From JAVVFH01 sp032250585 (GTDB lineage: Bacteria > Pseudomonadota > Gammaproteobacteria > Xanthomonadales > SZUA-36): DNA of 40,396 nucleotides. Position numbers and translations under genes: made by a program. The first letter of the stretch is position 1. Each line of letters starts with the position of its first letter. Of this stretch, positions 26,039 to 34,044 are shown piece by piece. Location of the stretch: NCBI GenBank assembly GCA_032250585.1, contig JAVVFH010000002.1, forward strand, positions 1 through 40,396. The letters are read 5' to 3'. Under the pieces are notes generated by a model. The model saw nothing but the letters and a program-made list of their open reading frames with translations. It ran no database searches and was not told the origin of the DNA.

Positions 26039-27705
26039 ATTCGATCCGGGTGTTTCTGGTCACCGTCATCCTGGCCACCATCGCGCTGTTCTACTTTGTA
26101 GCGGCGCTGCGCGGCTACCAGTCCAGCATGCAGGAAGCTGAGCGCCTGTTCGACAAGCAGCTGCTGGACACGGCCCGCCTGATCGCCAGCCTGCACGCGG
26201 AGCAGGCAAACAACGAGCTCGGCCACGACGCCGGCATGGCGTTTCAGGTCTGGCAGGGCGAACGACTGCTGGCTTTCTCGCGCAATGCCCCCACCACCGC
26301 CATCGCGCCGCACAGGTCCGGCTTCGGTTTCGCCAACTTCGCAGGCTATCGATGGCGCACGACCGCTTATTTCGATGCGGCGAACGGCGACTGGATTCTG
26401 GTCGCCGATCGCACCGATCTGCGTTCCGCCCTGGCCGAGAACGTCATTCTCGAATCGCTGTTGCCGACGCTGATCGGACTGCCGGTAGTCGGCCTGCTGA
26501 TCTGGCTGATCGTGACCGGGGGCTTGCGGCCCCTGCGGATGCTGGCGAAGGAGTTGGCCAGCAAGCAGCCGGACGATTTGACGCCGTTGGCCACCAAGAC
26601 ACCCAAGCGGGAACTGGAGCAGATCGTGGTTTCCTGCAATGGCCTGCTGCAAAGGCTGGAAACCTCGCTGTTGCGCGAAAAACAATTCGCCTCAGACGCC
26701 GCGCACGAACTCAGAACGCCGATCAGTGCGCTCAAGGTGCAGTTGTACAACCTGTCGCGGGAAGGCATGGCCGAGCCGCATTTGCTGAGTGAACTCGAGC
26801 AGACGGTGCACCGCCTAAAGCATAGCGTCGAGCAGATTTTGGATCTCTACCGCAGTTCGCCGGACCAGTTCAACGCCACATTCGAAGCACTGGATCTGAG
26901 CGCCCTGGCGCGCGACGTTCTCGCTGGAGAGTGCACCGCCTTCGATCGCAAGCAGCAACAGCTCGAATTCCGGGGCCAGCCCTGCACGATTGCCGGCGAC
27001 CGGTTTGCCTTGACGACCCTGCTGCGTAATCTGCTCAGCAATGCCAACAAGTACACACCGCGCGGCGGGCAGGTCCTGGTGACGGTCGGACAGAAAGACG
27101 ACATCGTGCGCTTGACCGTCGAAGATTCGGGGCCGGGCATCCCGGCTGAGCAGGGCGACCTGATTTTCGAGCGCTTTTTCCGGATTGGCCAGGACCGGCA
27201 CGAATCGGGTGAGACAGGCTGCGGGCTCGGCCTGGCCATCGTCAAGCGGCTGGTGGACCTGCACCGGGGCCACATATCGATCGCCCCTTCGCGTTTTGCG
27301 TCAGGTACGGCGTTCCAGGTCGACTTGCCGCGGCTCCGGCGCCAGGCGGCGGGCGGGACAACGGCCCCCGTTTCGAAATTGGCCTCGAAATCAACTTCGC
27401 TGCTGATTTTACTGCTGAGTGCAACCCCTTTACAGGCAGGACCGCCCATAGTCGAGATCGAAATCCGCGACCACCTGTTCTTTCCGCCCGAGGTGGTGAT
27501 CCCGGCGAACACCAAGGTCAAACTGCTGATCAAGAATCTCGACCCGACCCCCGAGGAATTCGAAAGTTACGAACTGAACCGCGAGAAGGTCATCAGCGGC
27601 AACAGTCAAACCGTCATCTTCATCGGCCCGTTGCCCGCCGGCGAGTATCCGTTCTTCGGCGAATTCTATCCAAAGACCGCCCAGGGCAAGGTCCGGGTCG
27701 AGTAA
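26035..27705 (+). CDS. Sensor histidine kinase fused to a C-terminal cupredoxin domain
   Basis: A 556-residue protein. TM1 is at about 5-25, a short periplasmic sensor at about 26-140, TM2 at about 143-162. The dimerisation domain carries phospho-His224 (AAHELRTP). The ATPase domain has an N-box (LLSNANKYTP), G1 DSGPGIP (364-370) and G2 GCGLGLAIV. After the kinase ends near 430 a linker leads to a hydrophobic stretch (about 453-467) and a cupredoxin-like domain at 470-556, containing EFESYELNREKV and YPFFGEFYP as in EfeO-type cupredoxins. The classical type 1 copper cysteine is absent. Topology would place this domain in the periplasm. An in-frame TTG at residue 449 (27379-27381) followed by a signal-peptide-like stretch could also yield a free cupredoxin. 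FTR1 lies 19 bases downstream. Confidence 0.9.
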   Translation: MNSIRVFLVTVILATIALFYFVAALRGYQSSMQEAERLFDKQLLDTARLIASLHAEQANNELGHDAGMAFQVWQGERLLAFSRNAPTTAIAPHRSGFGFANFAGYRWRTTAYFDAANGDWILVADRTDLRSALAENVILESLLPTLIGLPVVGLLIWLIVTGGLRPLRMLAKELASKQPDDLTPLATKTPKRELEQIVVSCNGLLQRLETSLLREKQFASDAAHELRTPISALKVQLYNLSREGMAEPHLLSELEQTVHRLKHSVEQILDLYRSSPDQFNATFEALDLSALARDVLAGECTAFDRKQQQLEFRGQPCTIAGDRFALTTLLRNLLSNANKYTPRGGQVLVTVGQKDDIVRLTVEDSGPGIPAEQGDLIFERFFRIGQDRHESGETGCGLGLAIVKRLVDLHRGHISIAPSRFASGTAFQVDLPRLRRQAAGGTTAPVSKLASKSTSLLILLLSATPLQAGPPIVEIEIRDHLFFPPEVVIPANTKVKLLIKNLDPTPEEFESYELNREKVISGNSQTVIFIGPLPAGEYPFFGEFYPKTAQGKVRVE

Positions 27706-27724
27706 GGCGCGCGGGAGTCAAGAG

Positions 27725-28522
27725 ATGCTGCTGATGTCCGTTATCCTGATCCTGCAGGAAACCCTCGAGGCCGCCATGCTGGTCAGTATCCTGGCCGCCG
27801 TCACGCTGCAGGCAGGGCGCCACCTGAGTTGGCTGCCGTGGGGCTTCGCCGGCGGCTGCATCATGGCCTTCGTGTATGCAGCCAACATTCAACGGATCTC
27901 CGAATGGTTCGACTTCGTTGGACAGGAACTGACCAACGCGGCCTTGCAAGCCACGATCGCGGCGGCCATTGTGCTGCTGGCCTGGCGGATATCCCGCATC
28001 TACGCGACCGGCGATGCGGCAGCAGTCGCGCCAGGCCGCCACGGTTCGATGTTCCAGGTCCTTTGCGCCTTGATCATCGGCCTGGCGGTAACCCGGGAAG
28101 GCTCGGAGATCCTCGTGTACCTCGGCGGCTTCCTGGCACAGAGCGACAAGAGCCAGGCCGTGCTGACCGGCAGCGCCATCGGCTTCGGCATCGGCCTCAG
28201 CGTGGGCCTGCTCCTGTTCCATGGCCTGCTGGCGCTGGGCGACAAGCGCTGGATTCCGTTCGCGCTGCTCGGGCTGTTCTGCGGCAATATGCTGGCGCAA
28301 TCGGCCCTCCAACTGACGCAGGCAGACTGGCTGCAGCCGGGCCCAACCCTCTGGGACAGTTCCGCCTGGCTGTCGGAGCACTCGGTCATCGGGCGCTTGC
28401 TATACGCCCTGTTGGGCTACGAAGCCAACCCATCGACGGCCCAGGTCATCGGCTACCTGACCGGGGCCGCGGCCGTGCTGGCTGCCGCCCTGGCGCCGAC
28501 CCGATCCGTGGCCAAGGCGTGA
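27725..28522 (+). CDS. FTR1-family iron permease
   Basis: A polytopic inner-membrane protein of 265 residues with about seven hydrophobic segments. FTR1/EfeU permeases carry two REGxE iron-binding motifs. Here the second is intact (REGSE, 124-128), while the first is present as QETLE (11-15), keeping the glutamates but not the Arg-Glu-Gly. It should take up ferric iron produced by periplasmic oxidation. It follows the kinase-cupredoxin gene, whose C-terminal domain resembles the cupredoxin part of EfeO, so the two probably cooperate. No EfeB-type peroxidase or multicopper oxidase is present in the window. Confidence 0.88.
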   Translation: MLLMSVILILQETLEAAMLVSILAAVTLQAGRHLSWLPWGFAGGCIMAFVYAANIQRISEWFDFVGQELTNAALQATIAAAIVLLAWRISRIYATGDAAAVAPGRHGSMFQVLCALIIGLAVTREGSEILVYLGGFLAQSDKSQAVLTGSAIGFGIGLSVGLLLFHGLLALGDKRWIPFALLGLFCGNMLAQSALQLTQADWLQPGPTLWDSSAWLSEHSVIGRLLYALLGYEANPSTAQVIGYLTGAAAVLAAALAPTRSVAKA

Positions 28523-28533
28523 CCACGACCATC

Positions 28534-29262
28534 ATGAAGCAGATCGTGCTGGGCTCTGCCCGCGCGGCAGCTCTTCTGGTGTTGCTGACTGCAGCACCCG
28601 CCCCAACGCCGGCGGACGGGGTCATCATCGACAAGGTTTACCATCCCTATGTGCAGCCCCTGGAAAAAGAACTGGAATGGCGCGCGATCCATCAGGATGA
28701 GCAACGAGGCCGCCCGGACAACCTGCAGCTGTATCGCCTCGCTTACGGTCAGTCGCTGGGTGAGCGATGGTTTGCCGAGCTCTACCTCGTGGGCAGCAAC
28801 TCCGACGAGGGTCGTTTCGATATCGAAGCCTACGAAATTGAGGCGCAAAGGCAGCTGACCGAGCAGGGCGAGTACTGGGCCGACTGGGGCGTGCTGTTTG
28901 AGCTCGAGAAGGAGGCCGACCTGGACGCCTGGGAGTTTTCGACCGGCCTGCTCGCCGAGAAGGAATGGGGCCGCTGGAGCGGCACCGCGAACCTATTCCT
29001 GGAGTATGAGTGGGGCTCGGACATCGCTGATGAAGCAGAGACCCGCCTGGGTCTGCAGGCCCGCTATCGACACTCGCCGGGCTTCGAACCCGCTGTCGAA
29101 ATCTACAGCGGGGAAGACACGCACGGCATCGGCCCGGCCGTACTGGGCCAGCTGCCGCTCGGCCACAGGCGTCAAATCAGATGGGAAGCAGGCGTCATTT
29201 TCGGCGTCGGAAGCAAAAGCCCGGACACCACGCTGCGCTTCCTGTTGGAGTTCGAATTTTAA
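28534..29262 (+). CDS. Predicted secreted or outer-membrane beta-barrel protein of unknown function
   Basis: A 242-residue protein with a signal peptide (MKQIVLGSARAAALLVLLTA, cleavage near ADG). The mature chain is rich in alternating aromatic/charged strands (YVQPLEKELEWRAIHQ, RWFAELYLVGSN, YWADWGVLFELEKE, LFLEYEWG) and ends in LRFLLEFEF, with a C-terminal Phe as in outer-membrane barrels. I do not recognise a named family. A GTG at 28519 overlapping the FTR1 stop (GTGA) is an alternative start. Position as last gene of the iron block suggests an envelope accessory of iron uptake. A small CCCAC-ATC-GTGGG hairpin at 29263-29275 directly follows the stop. Confidence 0.75.
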   Translation: MKQIVLGSARAAALLVLLTAAPAPTPADGVIIDKVYHPYVQPLEKELEWRAIHQDEQRGRPDNLQLYRLAYGQSLGERWFAELYLVGSNSDEGRFDIEAYEIEAQRQLTEQGEYWADWGVLFELEKEADLDAWEFSTGLLAEKEWGRWSGTANLFLEYEWGSDIADEAETRLGLQARYRHSPGFEPAVEIYSGEDTHGIGPAVLGQLPLGHRRQIRWEAGVIFGVGSKSPDTTLRFLLEFEF

Positions 29263-29340
29263 CCCACATCGTGGGCCAACAGGTTTTCGGCCGGGTGACC
29301 GCCACGCGCATGCGGTTTTTGCGCCTGCTGCCTGCGGGCA

Positions 29341-29778
29341 TCAACCGCAGCCTTCGAAACCCTCGGAATCCATCCTGGCCTCGTAAGGAGCGGCTACTTC
29401 GCCGCCGGGCGTGAGGGTGGGCTTCACGCTGTCCCAGTCCTCGGGATCCAACTGCACCATCCAGGCGGTGTAGGGGTCCTCGTTGGCCTTGCCGGGATGG
29501 GCGACCAGGTCCTCGTTGACCGCGACCACCTCGCCGCCGGCCGCGGACTTGGCGGGGCCGACCCATTTGCCCGATTCGACGGTAGCGCAGGACTTGCCCG
29601 GCCGGACCTTGCGCCCAACTTTCTTGGGCGTGAAGGCGACCAGCTGGCCGGCCATCGCCGTGGCGACGGCCGTCATGCCAATCCGGACGGTACCGTCACC
29701 GACCTCGGTGAACCAAATGTGGTTGTCGACATCGTAAAGCAAGTCGTCCGGTAGAGTACATCCGCGAACCGTTGGCAT
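29341..29778 (-). CDS. lbpA: Lipoate-binding protein of the sHdr system (GcvH-like)
   Basis: A 145-residue GcvH-like protein. The lipoylation site is Lys71 in ESGKWVGPAKS, within the GcvH fold (DNHIWFTEVGDGTVRIGMT ... EVVAVNEDLVAHPGKANEDPYTAWM). The ESGKxVGP sequence and the location at the end of an hdr cluster mark it as LbpA rather than the H protein of glycine cleavage. In sHdr organisms LbpA is an essential cytoplasmic part of sulfane-sulfur oxidation and receives lipoate from dedicated ligase and radical SAM enzymes, all present upstream here. GGGAGG is found six bases before the ATG. It is convergent with the preceding plus-strand gene, 78 bases away. Confidence 0.92.
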   Translation of the reverse strand: MPTVRGCTLPDDLLYDVDNHIWFTEVGDGTVRIGMTAVATAMAGQLVAFTPKKVGRKVRPGKSCATVESGKWVGPAKSAAGGEVVAVNEDLVAHPGKANEDPYTAWMVQLDPEDWDSVKPTLTPGGEVAAPYEARMDSEGFEGCG

Positions 29779-29805
29779 TTCAGAACCTCCCGAGTTTGTT
29801 CCATG

Positions 29806-29885
29806 AAACGGGGTCAGAGTACGTTTTCCCGACGGGCCATCTCAAGCCGTTCGGGAGTCAGGGAAATGGTACTCTGACCCCGTTT
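29806..29885. repeat. 80-base palindromic REP/MITE-like element
   Basis: AAACGGGGTCAGAGTAC at 29806-29822 is repeated as its perfect reverse complement at 29869-29885 (17/17). Pairing continues inward with TTTCCC/GGGAAA, and an inner imperfect hairpin (TCCCGACGG / CCGTTCGGGA) lies between. The plus strand continues into a T run (29882-29888). Repeats with GGGGTCAGAGTAC ends are, from memory, common dispersed palindromes in proteobacteria. It lies between the small gene and lbpA, and its sequence supplies the last codons of the small gene. Confidence 0.8.
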
Positions 29886-30309
29886 TTTTGTCCGAGTCAA
29901 CCCTTTCCCGAACGGGTCTTGACGCGCAACAGAACTCGCCGAGCTGCGCGCTTTCCATTTTGCCGCTGACGAACAGGTAAAGGTGCCTGGCGACCAGCGC
30001 CATCATGCGCGCACGCGACGCGCTTTCCTCATGATCCGGCTGCAGCGTGAGCAGATTGTAATGCCAGGCCAGCTCACGGCAGGTTTCGCGGCAGGCGTTG
30101 AAGCTGGGCTCCTTGTCCGCCCCCTGGCGGTGCAGGGCGAGCAGGCGAAAACCCTCGCGCTCCCGGTGAGTCGGCTGATGACCCCGCGCGCTCACCCAGT
30201 GTTCCAGAACCTCCTCACCCAGCGCCAGCAGTTCCTCCGCGTCAGTAGCGGTGCCCGACGCTGCACAAAGCGCATCCAGGCGCACGCCAATCGCCGCGAG
30301 TGTCCTCAC
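29842..30309 (-). CDS. Small helical protein of unknown function between hdrB2 and lbpA
   Basis: A 155-residue product starting at a GTG that overlaps the hdrB2 stop (GTGA). I recognise no family. The first 125 or so residues look helical and contain two close cysteines (FNACRETCRELAWHYNLLTLQ), then ARHLYLFVSGKMESAQLGEFCCA. The tail from about KKTGSEYHFP to the stop is encoded by the palindromic repeat at 29806-29885, so the natural C terminus has been replaced or extended. An open extension upstream of the GTG lies inside hdrB2 and is not coding. Position in the sHdr operon suggests an accessory role in sulfur oxidation. Confidence 0.6.
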   Translation of the reverse strand: MRTLAAIGVRLDALCAASGTATDAEELLALGEEVLEHWVSARGHQPTHREREGFRLLALHRQGADKEPSFNACRETCRELAWHYNLLTLQPDHEESASRARMMALVARHLYLFVSGKMESAQLGEFCCASRPVRERVDSDKKTGSEYHFPDSRTA

Positions 30310-31253
30310 GCCAGGCCCTTTTTCTTCATCAGGCCGAAGGAGTCGGACACGTTTTCGTGCAGCCCGACTTTCTTCGGTTTGAGGCCCATCGCCATGCCCA
30401 ACAGCTGCGTGAAATAGACGATCTTGACACGGGTTTTCAGGCCCAGGGTTTTCTCCGCACGGATCTGGTGCATTTCCAGGCCGCTGTGGCAGGTCGGGCA
30501 CTCGGTGGCAATTACCTCGGCGCCGGCCGCTTCGGCAGCCTGCAGGATGTTGGCAACCAGCCGGGTCGACGTGTCGCTGTCTGAAAGCGTATGCGCGCCG
30601 CCGCAACAGGCGGTCTTCAGCGGGAAGTCCACGTTTTCGGCGCCGGCCGCCGCCAGCAGGTCGTCCATGAAATGGGGCTTTGATGTCGATTCGCTACCCG
30701 CGCCCTGGTCTTTCTCCGGAAAGATATGCCGCGGCCGGGTGTACATGCAGCCATAGTAGTTGGCGATCTTCATGCCCTGCAGGGAGTTTTTAACCCGCTC
30801 TTTCAGGCCTTCCTCGCCAATGGTCTGCTTGACCCAGTCCAGTGCGTGGATGGTTTCCACCTGGCCGGCCCGGTAGCCGTCGTGGCCCGCTTTCTTCGAC
30901 AGGCGGTCGACGACTTCGCGCGAATCGGGATCGTTCGCCAGGTCGTACTCGGCTTTCTTGAGGTTGTGGTAGCAGCCGTTGCACGGCGCCATGACGACGT
31001 CCATCTTCATTTTGTTGGCGGCGATCGACATCACCCGCGAAGACAGGTAAGTCTGCAGCTTGGGGTCGATATTCTTCACTTCCATCGCGCCGCAGCAGTT
31101 CCAGTTTTCCACTTCCTTGAGCCTTAAACCCAGTGCTTTGCCCAGTGCCTTGGTGGAGCGGTTATAGGCGTGGCCGCTGCCCTCCAGCGCACAGCCGGGA
31201 TAGTAGGCGACTTCCTGGTACCTGGATTTCAGGTCGGTTTTTTTAACGGGCAT
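30306..31253 (-). CDS. hdrB2: Heterodisulfide reductase-like subunit B2 (sHdrB2)
   Basis: A 315-residue subunit with two complete CCG domains, each able to hold a non-cubane [4Fe-4S] cluster. The first has YYPGCALEG, NWNCCGAMEV and APCNGCYHN; the second has NYYGCMYTRP, TACCGGAHT and ATECPTCHSG. In sHdr complexes the B subunits are thought to perform the disulfide/sulfur chemistry. The ATG giving MPVKKTD is used; it overlaps the hdrC2 end by 11 bases, and a further upstream start at 31283 would add ten unrelated residues. Confidence 0.92.
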   Translation of the reverse strand: MPVKKTDLKSRYQEVAYYPGCALEGSGHAYNRSTKALGKALGLRLKEVENWNCCGAMEVKNIDPKLQTYLSSRVMSIAANKMKMDVVMAPCNGCYHNLKKAEYDLANDPDSREVVDRLSKKAGHDGYRAGQVETIHALDWVKQTIGEEGLKERVKNSLQGMKIANYYGCMYTRPRHIFPEKDQGAGSESTSKPHFMDDLLAAAGAENVDFPLKTACCGGAHTLSDSDTSTRLVANILQAAEAAGAEVIATECPTCHSGLEMHQIRAEKTLGLKTRVKIVYFTQLLGMAMGLKPKKVGLHENVSDSFGLMKKKGLA

Positions 31254-32016
31254 CCTGGATTTCCTCCTGTGCGGAACGGACAAGTTCGTCCAGCCCCAGC
31301 GCCTTGCGGTGTTGCGCTTCGCGCTGCTTCGCGTATTCGGTCATGGCCTCGCGGGCCCCGGCCCAGCCCCGGATGCGCGGCCGGACCACATTGGCCAGGC
31401 CCATGCGGGTCATCAATCCGAGCGGCAGGTGACGCAGCAGGCCCCTGGCCATGTCCAGCAGCCAGGGTTGCAGCAGGGCCTGGCCGCTGCGCTGGAGGAA
31501 CTTGCGAATGGTGCGGCCATCTTCGATCTTGCCGGTCTCGAACACCTGCTCGCTGAAGACCTCATCGAAAATCATCGAATGCGACTTCGGCGTGTGGCCT
31601 TTGAGTTCCAACCAGTGCGCGGTGGCCTTCATCACGCCTTCCGGAAACACGTCGCGGGGACAGGCGTAAGTGCACTTGTTGCAGGACACGCACTGCCAGA
31701 TGATGTCCTTGTCGCGCAACAGTTCTGACTCCATGCCCATGCGGATCAGATAAATCCAGTAGCGCGGGTTGAAGTCCTCGTTGAGCGCGTGCACTGTGCA
31801 GGAATTGGTGCAGGAGCCGCATTGCCAGCAACGATGGATGTTCTCGCCACCCGGCAGCGCGGAAATCTCCTCCTCGATGGCCTCGTTGTAGTCGGTCACC
31901 ACGCGGCTCTCGATGAAAGTGCTCCAGTGACCGGAGACGTCCACGCCCTCGACTTCGAGGTGCTCGTGGACCTTCAGGTTCTCGGGGCGGATCAGTGATT
32001 TTTCATGTATCGGCAT
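31243..32016 (-). CDS. hdrC2: Heterodisulfide reductase-like subunit C2 (sHdrC2)
   Basis: A 257-residue iron-sulfur subunit. Two cubane [4Fe-4S] motifs are clear: CWQCGSCTNSCTV (about residue 63) and CVSCNKCTYACPR (about 109). It should pass electrons between HdrA and HdrB2. The C-terminal part (LLQPWLLDMARGLLRHLPLG) is helical with a mildly hydrophobic stretch but no convincing membrane span. Overlap with hdrB2 indicates coupling. Confidence 0.92.
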   Translation of the reverse strand: MPIHEKSLIRPENLKVHEHLEVEGVDVSGHWSTFIESRVVTDYNEAIEEEISALPGGENIHRCWQCGSCTNSCTVHALNEDFNPRYWIYLIRMGMESELLRDKDIIWQCVSCNKCTYACPRDVFPEGVMKATAHWLELKGHTPKSHSMIFDEVFSEQVFETGKIEDGRTIRKFLQRSGQALLQPWLLDMARGLLRHLPLGLMTRMGLANVVRPRIRGWAGAREAMTEYAKQREAQHRKALGLDELVRSAQEEIQDAR

Positions 32017-32075
32017 CGATCAATCCCGTTTTTCCATGCGGCGGCCGGCGGCAAGGGTTTTGTCGGGCATCGGGT

Positions 32076-32975
32076 TCATTCGCTACGGCGCGCGCGGGTC
32101 CCATCATCCCGCAGTTCCGAATCGTCGATGACGTAGGCTTCGCCATCGATCGATTTGAGGCGCGTGCGGCCGCTGCCCGCGCGCACGCCGTCCAGGCCCA
32201 GCAGACGGCGGGTGTGTTCCATCGGGTCGTCGGGCGCCGAGAAATCCGCGCGCAGGTAGGCGCCGCCCTGGGCGGAGATGTAATCCGCGTAGACCTTGGC
32301 GCAGAGCAGGTCCACGTACCAGGGCACGTCGCGAAACACGCCGTTGTCGGTCAGAAACTGGCTGAGTTCCTCGCGCAGCATCAGGTAGGTCGCGAAGTCG
32401 TCGGCCACCGGAATGGTGATGTTATCGACCTCGTCGCCGAACCAGATTTCGCGGATCACACCGGTATTGGCCTTTTCGTCCCAGACCCAACGGGTCATCA
32501 GCGGGTAGCGTTCGGGGTCCACGCCGTGCAGGATTTCTGCCGCCAGGTCTCTTACCCAGCGGTGCTTGCGGTCCTGCGGGAAGCGCGCACAGAATGCGGC
32601 GACACGCTGGTCCGTAGTCGTCGTGTCGCGGATGCCGTCGAGCAGCAGGCTGATCGCGGCGGTCATCTCACCGTAGGCGGGCTGTTCCAGCCAGGGCCCG
32701 ACCCGGCGGCGAACGCTGGCCATGAAGGCGCAGAGATTCTTGAAGGTATCCAGCGGCAGGTCACCTGGATGACCCGCGTCCAGGGCTTGCTGAAACATCT
32801 GGTTTTTCAGTTTCAGCGCATCCGTCCAGGCCTCCACACCCCCCTGCAGGTCGGTGCCCTGGATCAGCGTCTCGAAGGCGCGCTTCAGGATCGGCCCGCT
32901 GAGGTCCAGGCGCGGGCGCTCCAGTTCACGGCGACGCGCCGCTTGCAGGGACCGGGAAGCGAAGATGCCAGCCAA
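32076..32975 (-). CDS. Conserved sHdr-cluster protein of unknown function (Hyp)
   Basis: A 299-residue soluble protein located between hdrA and hdrC2, exactly where sHdr clusters (hdrC1-B1-A-hyp-C2-B2) carry a conserved hypothetical gene. No cofactor motif is visible. It is rich in helices, with stretches such as KRAFETLIQGTDLQGGVEAW and AEILHGVDPERYPLMTRWVWDEKANTGVIREIWFG. The apparent start is a TTG at 32975, four bases after the hdrA stop, without a recognisable ribosome-binding site, so the N terminus is uncertain. Its preservation within the operon implies a function tied to the sHdr complex. Confidence 0.8.
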   Translation of the reverse strand: MAGIFASRSLQAARRRELERPRLDLSGPILKRAFETLIQGTDLQGGVEAWTDALKLKNQMFQQALDAGHPGDLPLDTFKNLCAFMASVRRRVGPWLEQPAYGEMTAAISLLLDGIRDTTTTDQRVAAFCARFPQDRKHRWVRDLAAEILHGVDPERYPLMTRWVWDEKANTGVIREIWFGDEVDNITIPVADDFATYLMLREELSQFLTDNGVFRDVPWYVDLLCAKVYADYISAQGGAYLRADFSAPDDPMEHTRRLLGLDGVRAGSGRTRLKSIDGEAYVIDDSELRDDGTRARRSE

Positions 32976-32979
32976 GGCG

Positions 32980-34029
32980 CTAACCGACCAGTCGGGCCGA
33001 CAACTGGCGCTGCTCGAGCGCCGCCATCGCCGCCGCCTTGGCCTGAGCGATCGAGTCGTCGATGGTTTCCGGCCCCGTTGCCGAGCCGGCGACGAAAACG
33101 CCTGTGCGGTTGGTCAGGCCGGTGGCCAGGTAACTGTTCGCCTTGTCGAGGTAGCCGTGCACCTCGAGGTCGACGCCGAAAATCTCCGAAATCTGCTTGT
33201 TGTCGCGATTCGGATCCATGCCGATGGCATGAACCACCAGGTCGAAAGGAATCGTGATCGGGCGCTTGACCAGCGTGTCTTCGCCCTTGACGATCAGTTT
33301 CTCGCCGTCCGAGGTGACTTCTGCGATGCGCGCCTTGATGTACTTGACCTTGAACTCTTCCTGGCTCTTCCAGTAATACTTGGTCTCGTACAGTCCGAAG
33401 GTCCGGATGTCCATGTAGTAAATGTAAACATGGCAGTCGGGCAGTTCCTCGCGGATTTCCATCGCCAGGTTCGCAGACACCGTACAGCAGATTTTCGAGC
33501 ACCATTCACGGCCTATCTGCCGGTCGCGCGAACCCACGCAGAGCAGGATCGCAACCCGTGTGGGTTTGCGCCCGTCCGAGGGACAGCGCACGCCCTGGCC
33601 TGAAGAGATCATCTGCTCGACCTGCGAAGTCGTCACCACGTCCGGATAGGTGCCGAAACCCCATTCCGGCTTGTTGGCCGAATCGAAATGCGTGAAGCCG
33701 GTGCACAGGACCGCTGCTGAAACCTCCACGGCATCGCCGCTGGAGAGCCTGGCGGTGAAGGCGCCGACCTCGCCGTCGAAGGAGGACACCATGGTGGAGG
33801 TGCGAACATCCACCCGTTCGTGCTGCTCGACGCGCTCGACCATCGAGCCGATGGCATCTTTTGCCCATTCGCCCGAGGGCACCAGCTTGGCGTAGCCCTT
33901 GAGGATCGGCGCACCGCCCAGCCGGCCCTCTTTTTCCACCAGGATGCACGGCTGCCCGAAAGCCGCCAGCGAGTGGGCTGCGGCCAGCCCTGCCGGTCCG
34001 CCGCCTACGATCAAGATTGGTTTCGACAT
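32980..34029 (-). CDS. hdrA: Heterodisulfide reductase-like subunit A (sHdrA), FAD protein
   Basis: A 349-residue flavoprotein, the electron hub of the complex. The FAD-binding motif VGGGPAGLAAA is at the N terminus. The cysteine region CVGSRDRQIGREWCSKICC corresponds to the conserved iron-sulfur site of HdrA. A second nucleotide-binding region ends in GVFVAGSATGPETIDDSIAQ. It is shorter than methanogen HdrA and lacks its C-terminal ferredoxin domain, as in other sHdrA proteins. The ATG is 15 bases after the hdrB1 stop. Confidence 0.93.
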   Translation of the reverse strand: MSKPILIVGGGPAGLAAAHSLAAFGQPCILVEKEGRLGGAPILKGYAKLVPSGEWAKDAIGSMVERVEQHERVDVRTSTMVSSFDGEVGAFTARLSSGDAVEVSAAVLCTGFTHFDSANKPEWGFGTYPDVVTTSQVEQMISSGQGVRCPSDGRKPTRVAILLCVGSRDRQIGREWCSKICCTVSANLAMEIREELPDCHVYIYYMDIRTFGLYETKYYWKSQEEFKVKYIKARIAEVTSDGEKLIVKGEDTLVKRPITIPFDLVVHAIGMDPNRDNKQISEIFGVDLEVHGYLDKANSYLATGLTNRTGVFVAGSATGPETIDDSIAQAKAAAMAALEQRQLSARLVG

Positions 34030-34044
34030 CGTCGTGTTACCCGA

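Noticed and set aside
27829..28518. Open frame extending upstream of the predicted envelope protein through FTR1
   Set aside because: Out of frame with FTR1, Arg/Pro-rich; only the part after 28534, with a signal peptide, is credible.
29263..29275. CCCAC-ATC-GTGGG hairpin between convergent genes as a terminator
   Set aside because: Well placed but only five pairs and no T run; mentioned with the neighbouring gene rather than called.
29341..29778. Glycine cleavage H protein as the identity of the GcvH-like gene
   Set aside because: No gcvT or gcvP nearby, and the ESGKWVGP site and sHdr context fit LbpA better.
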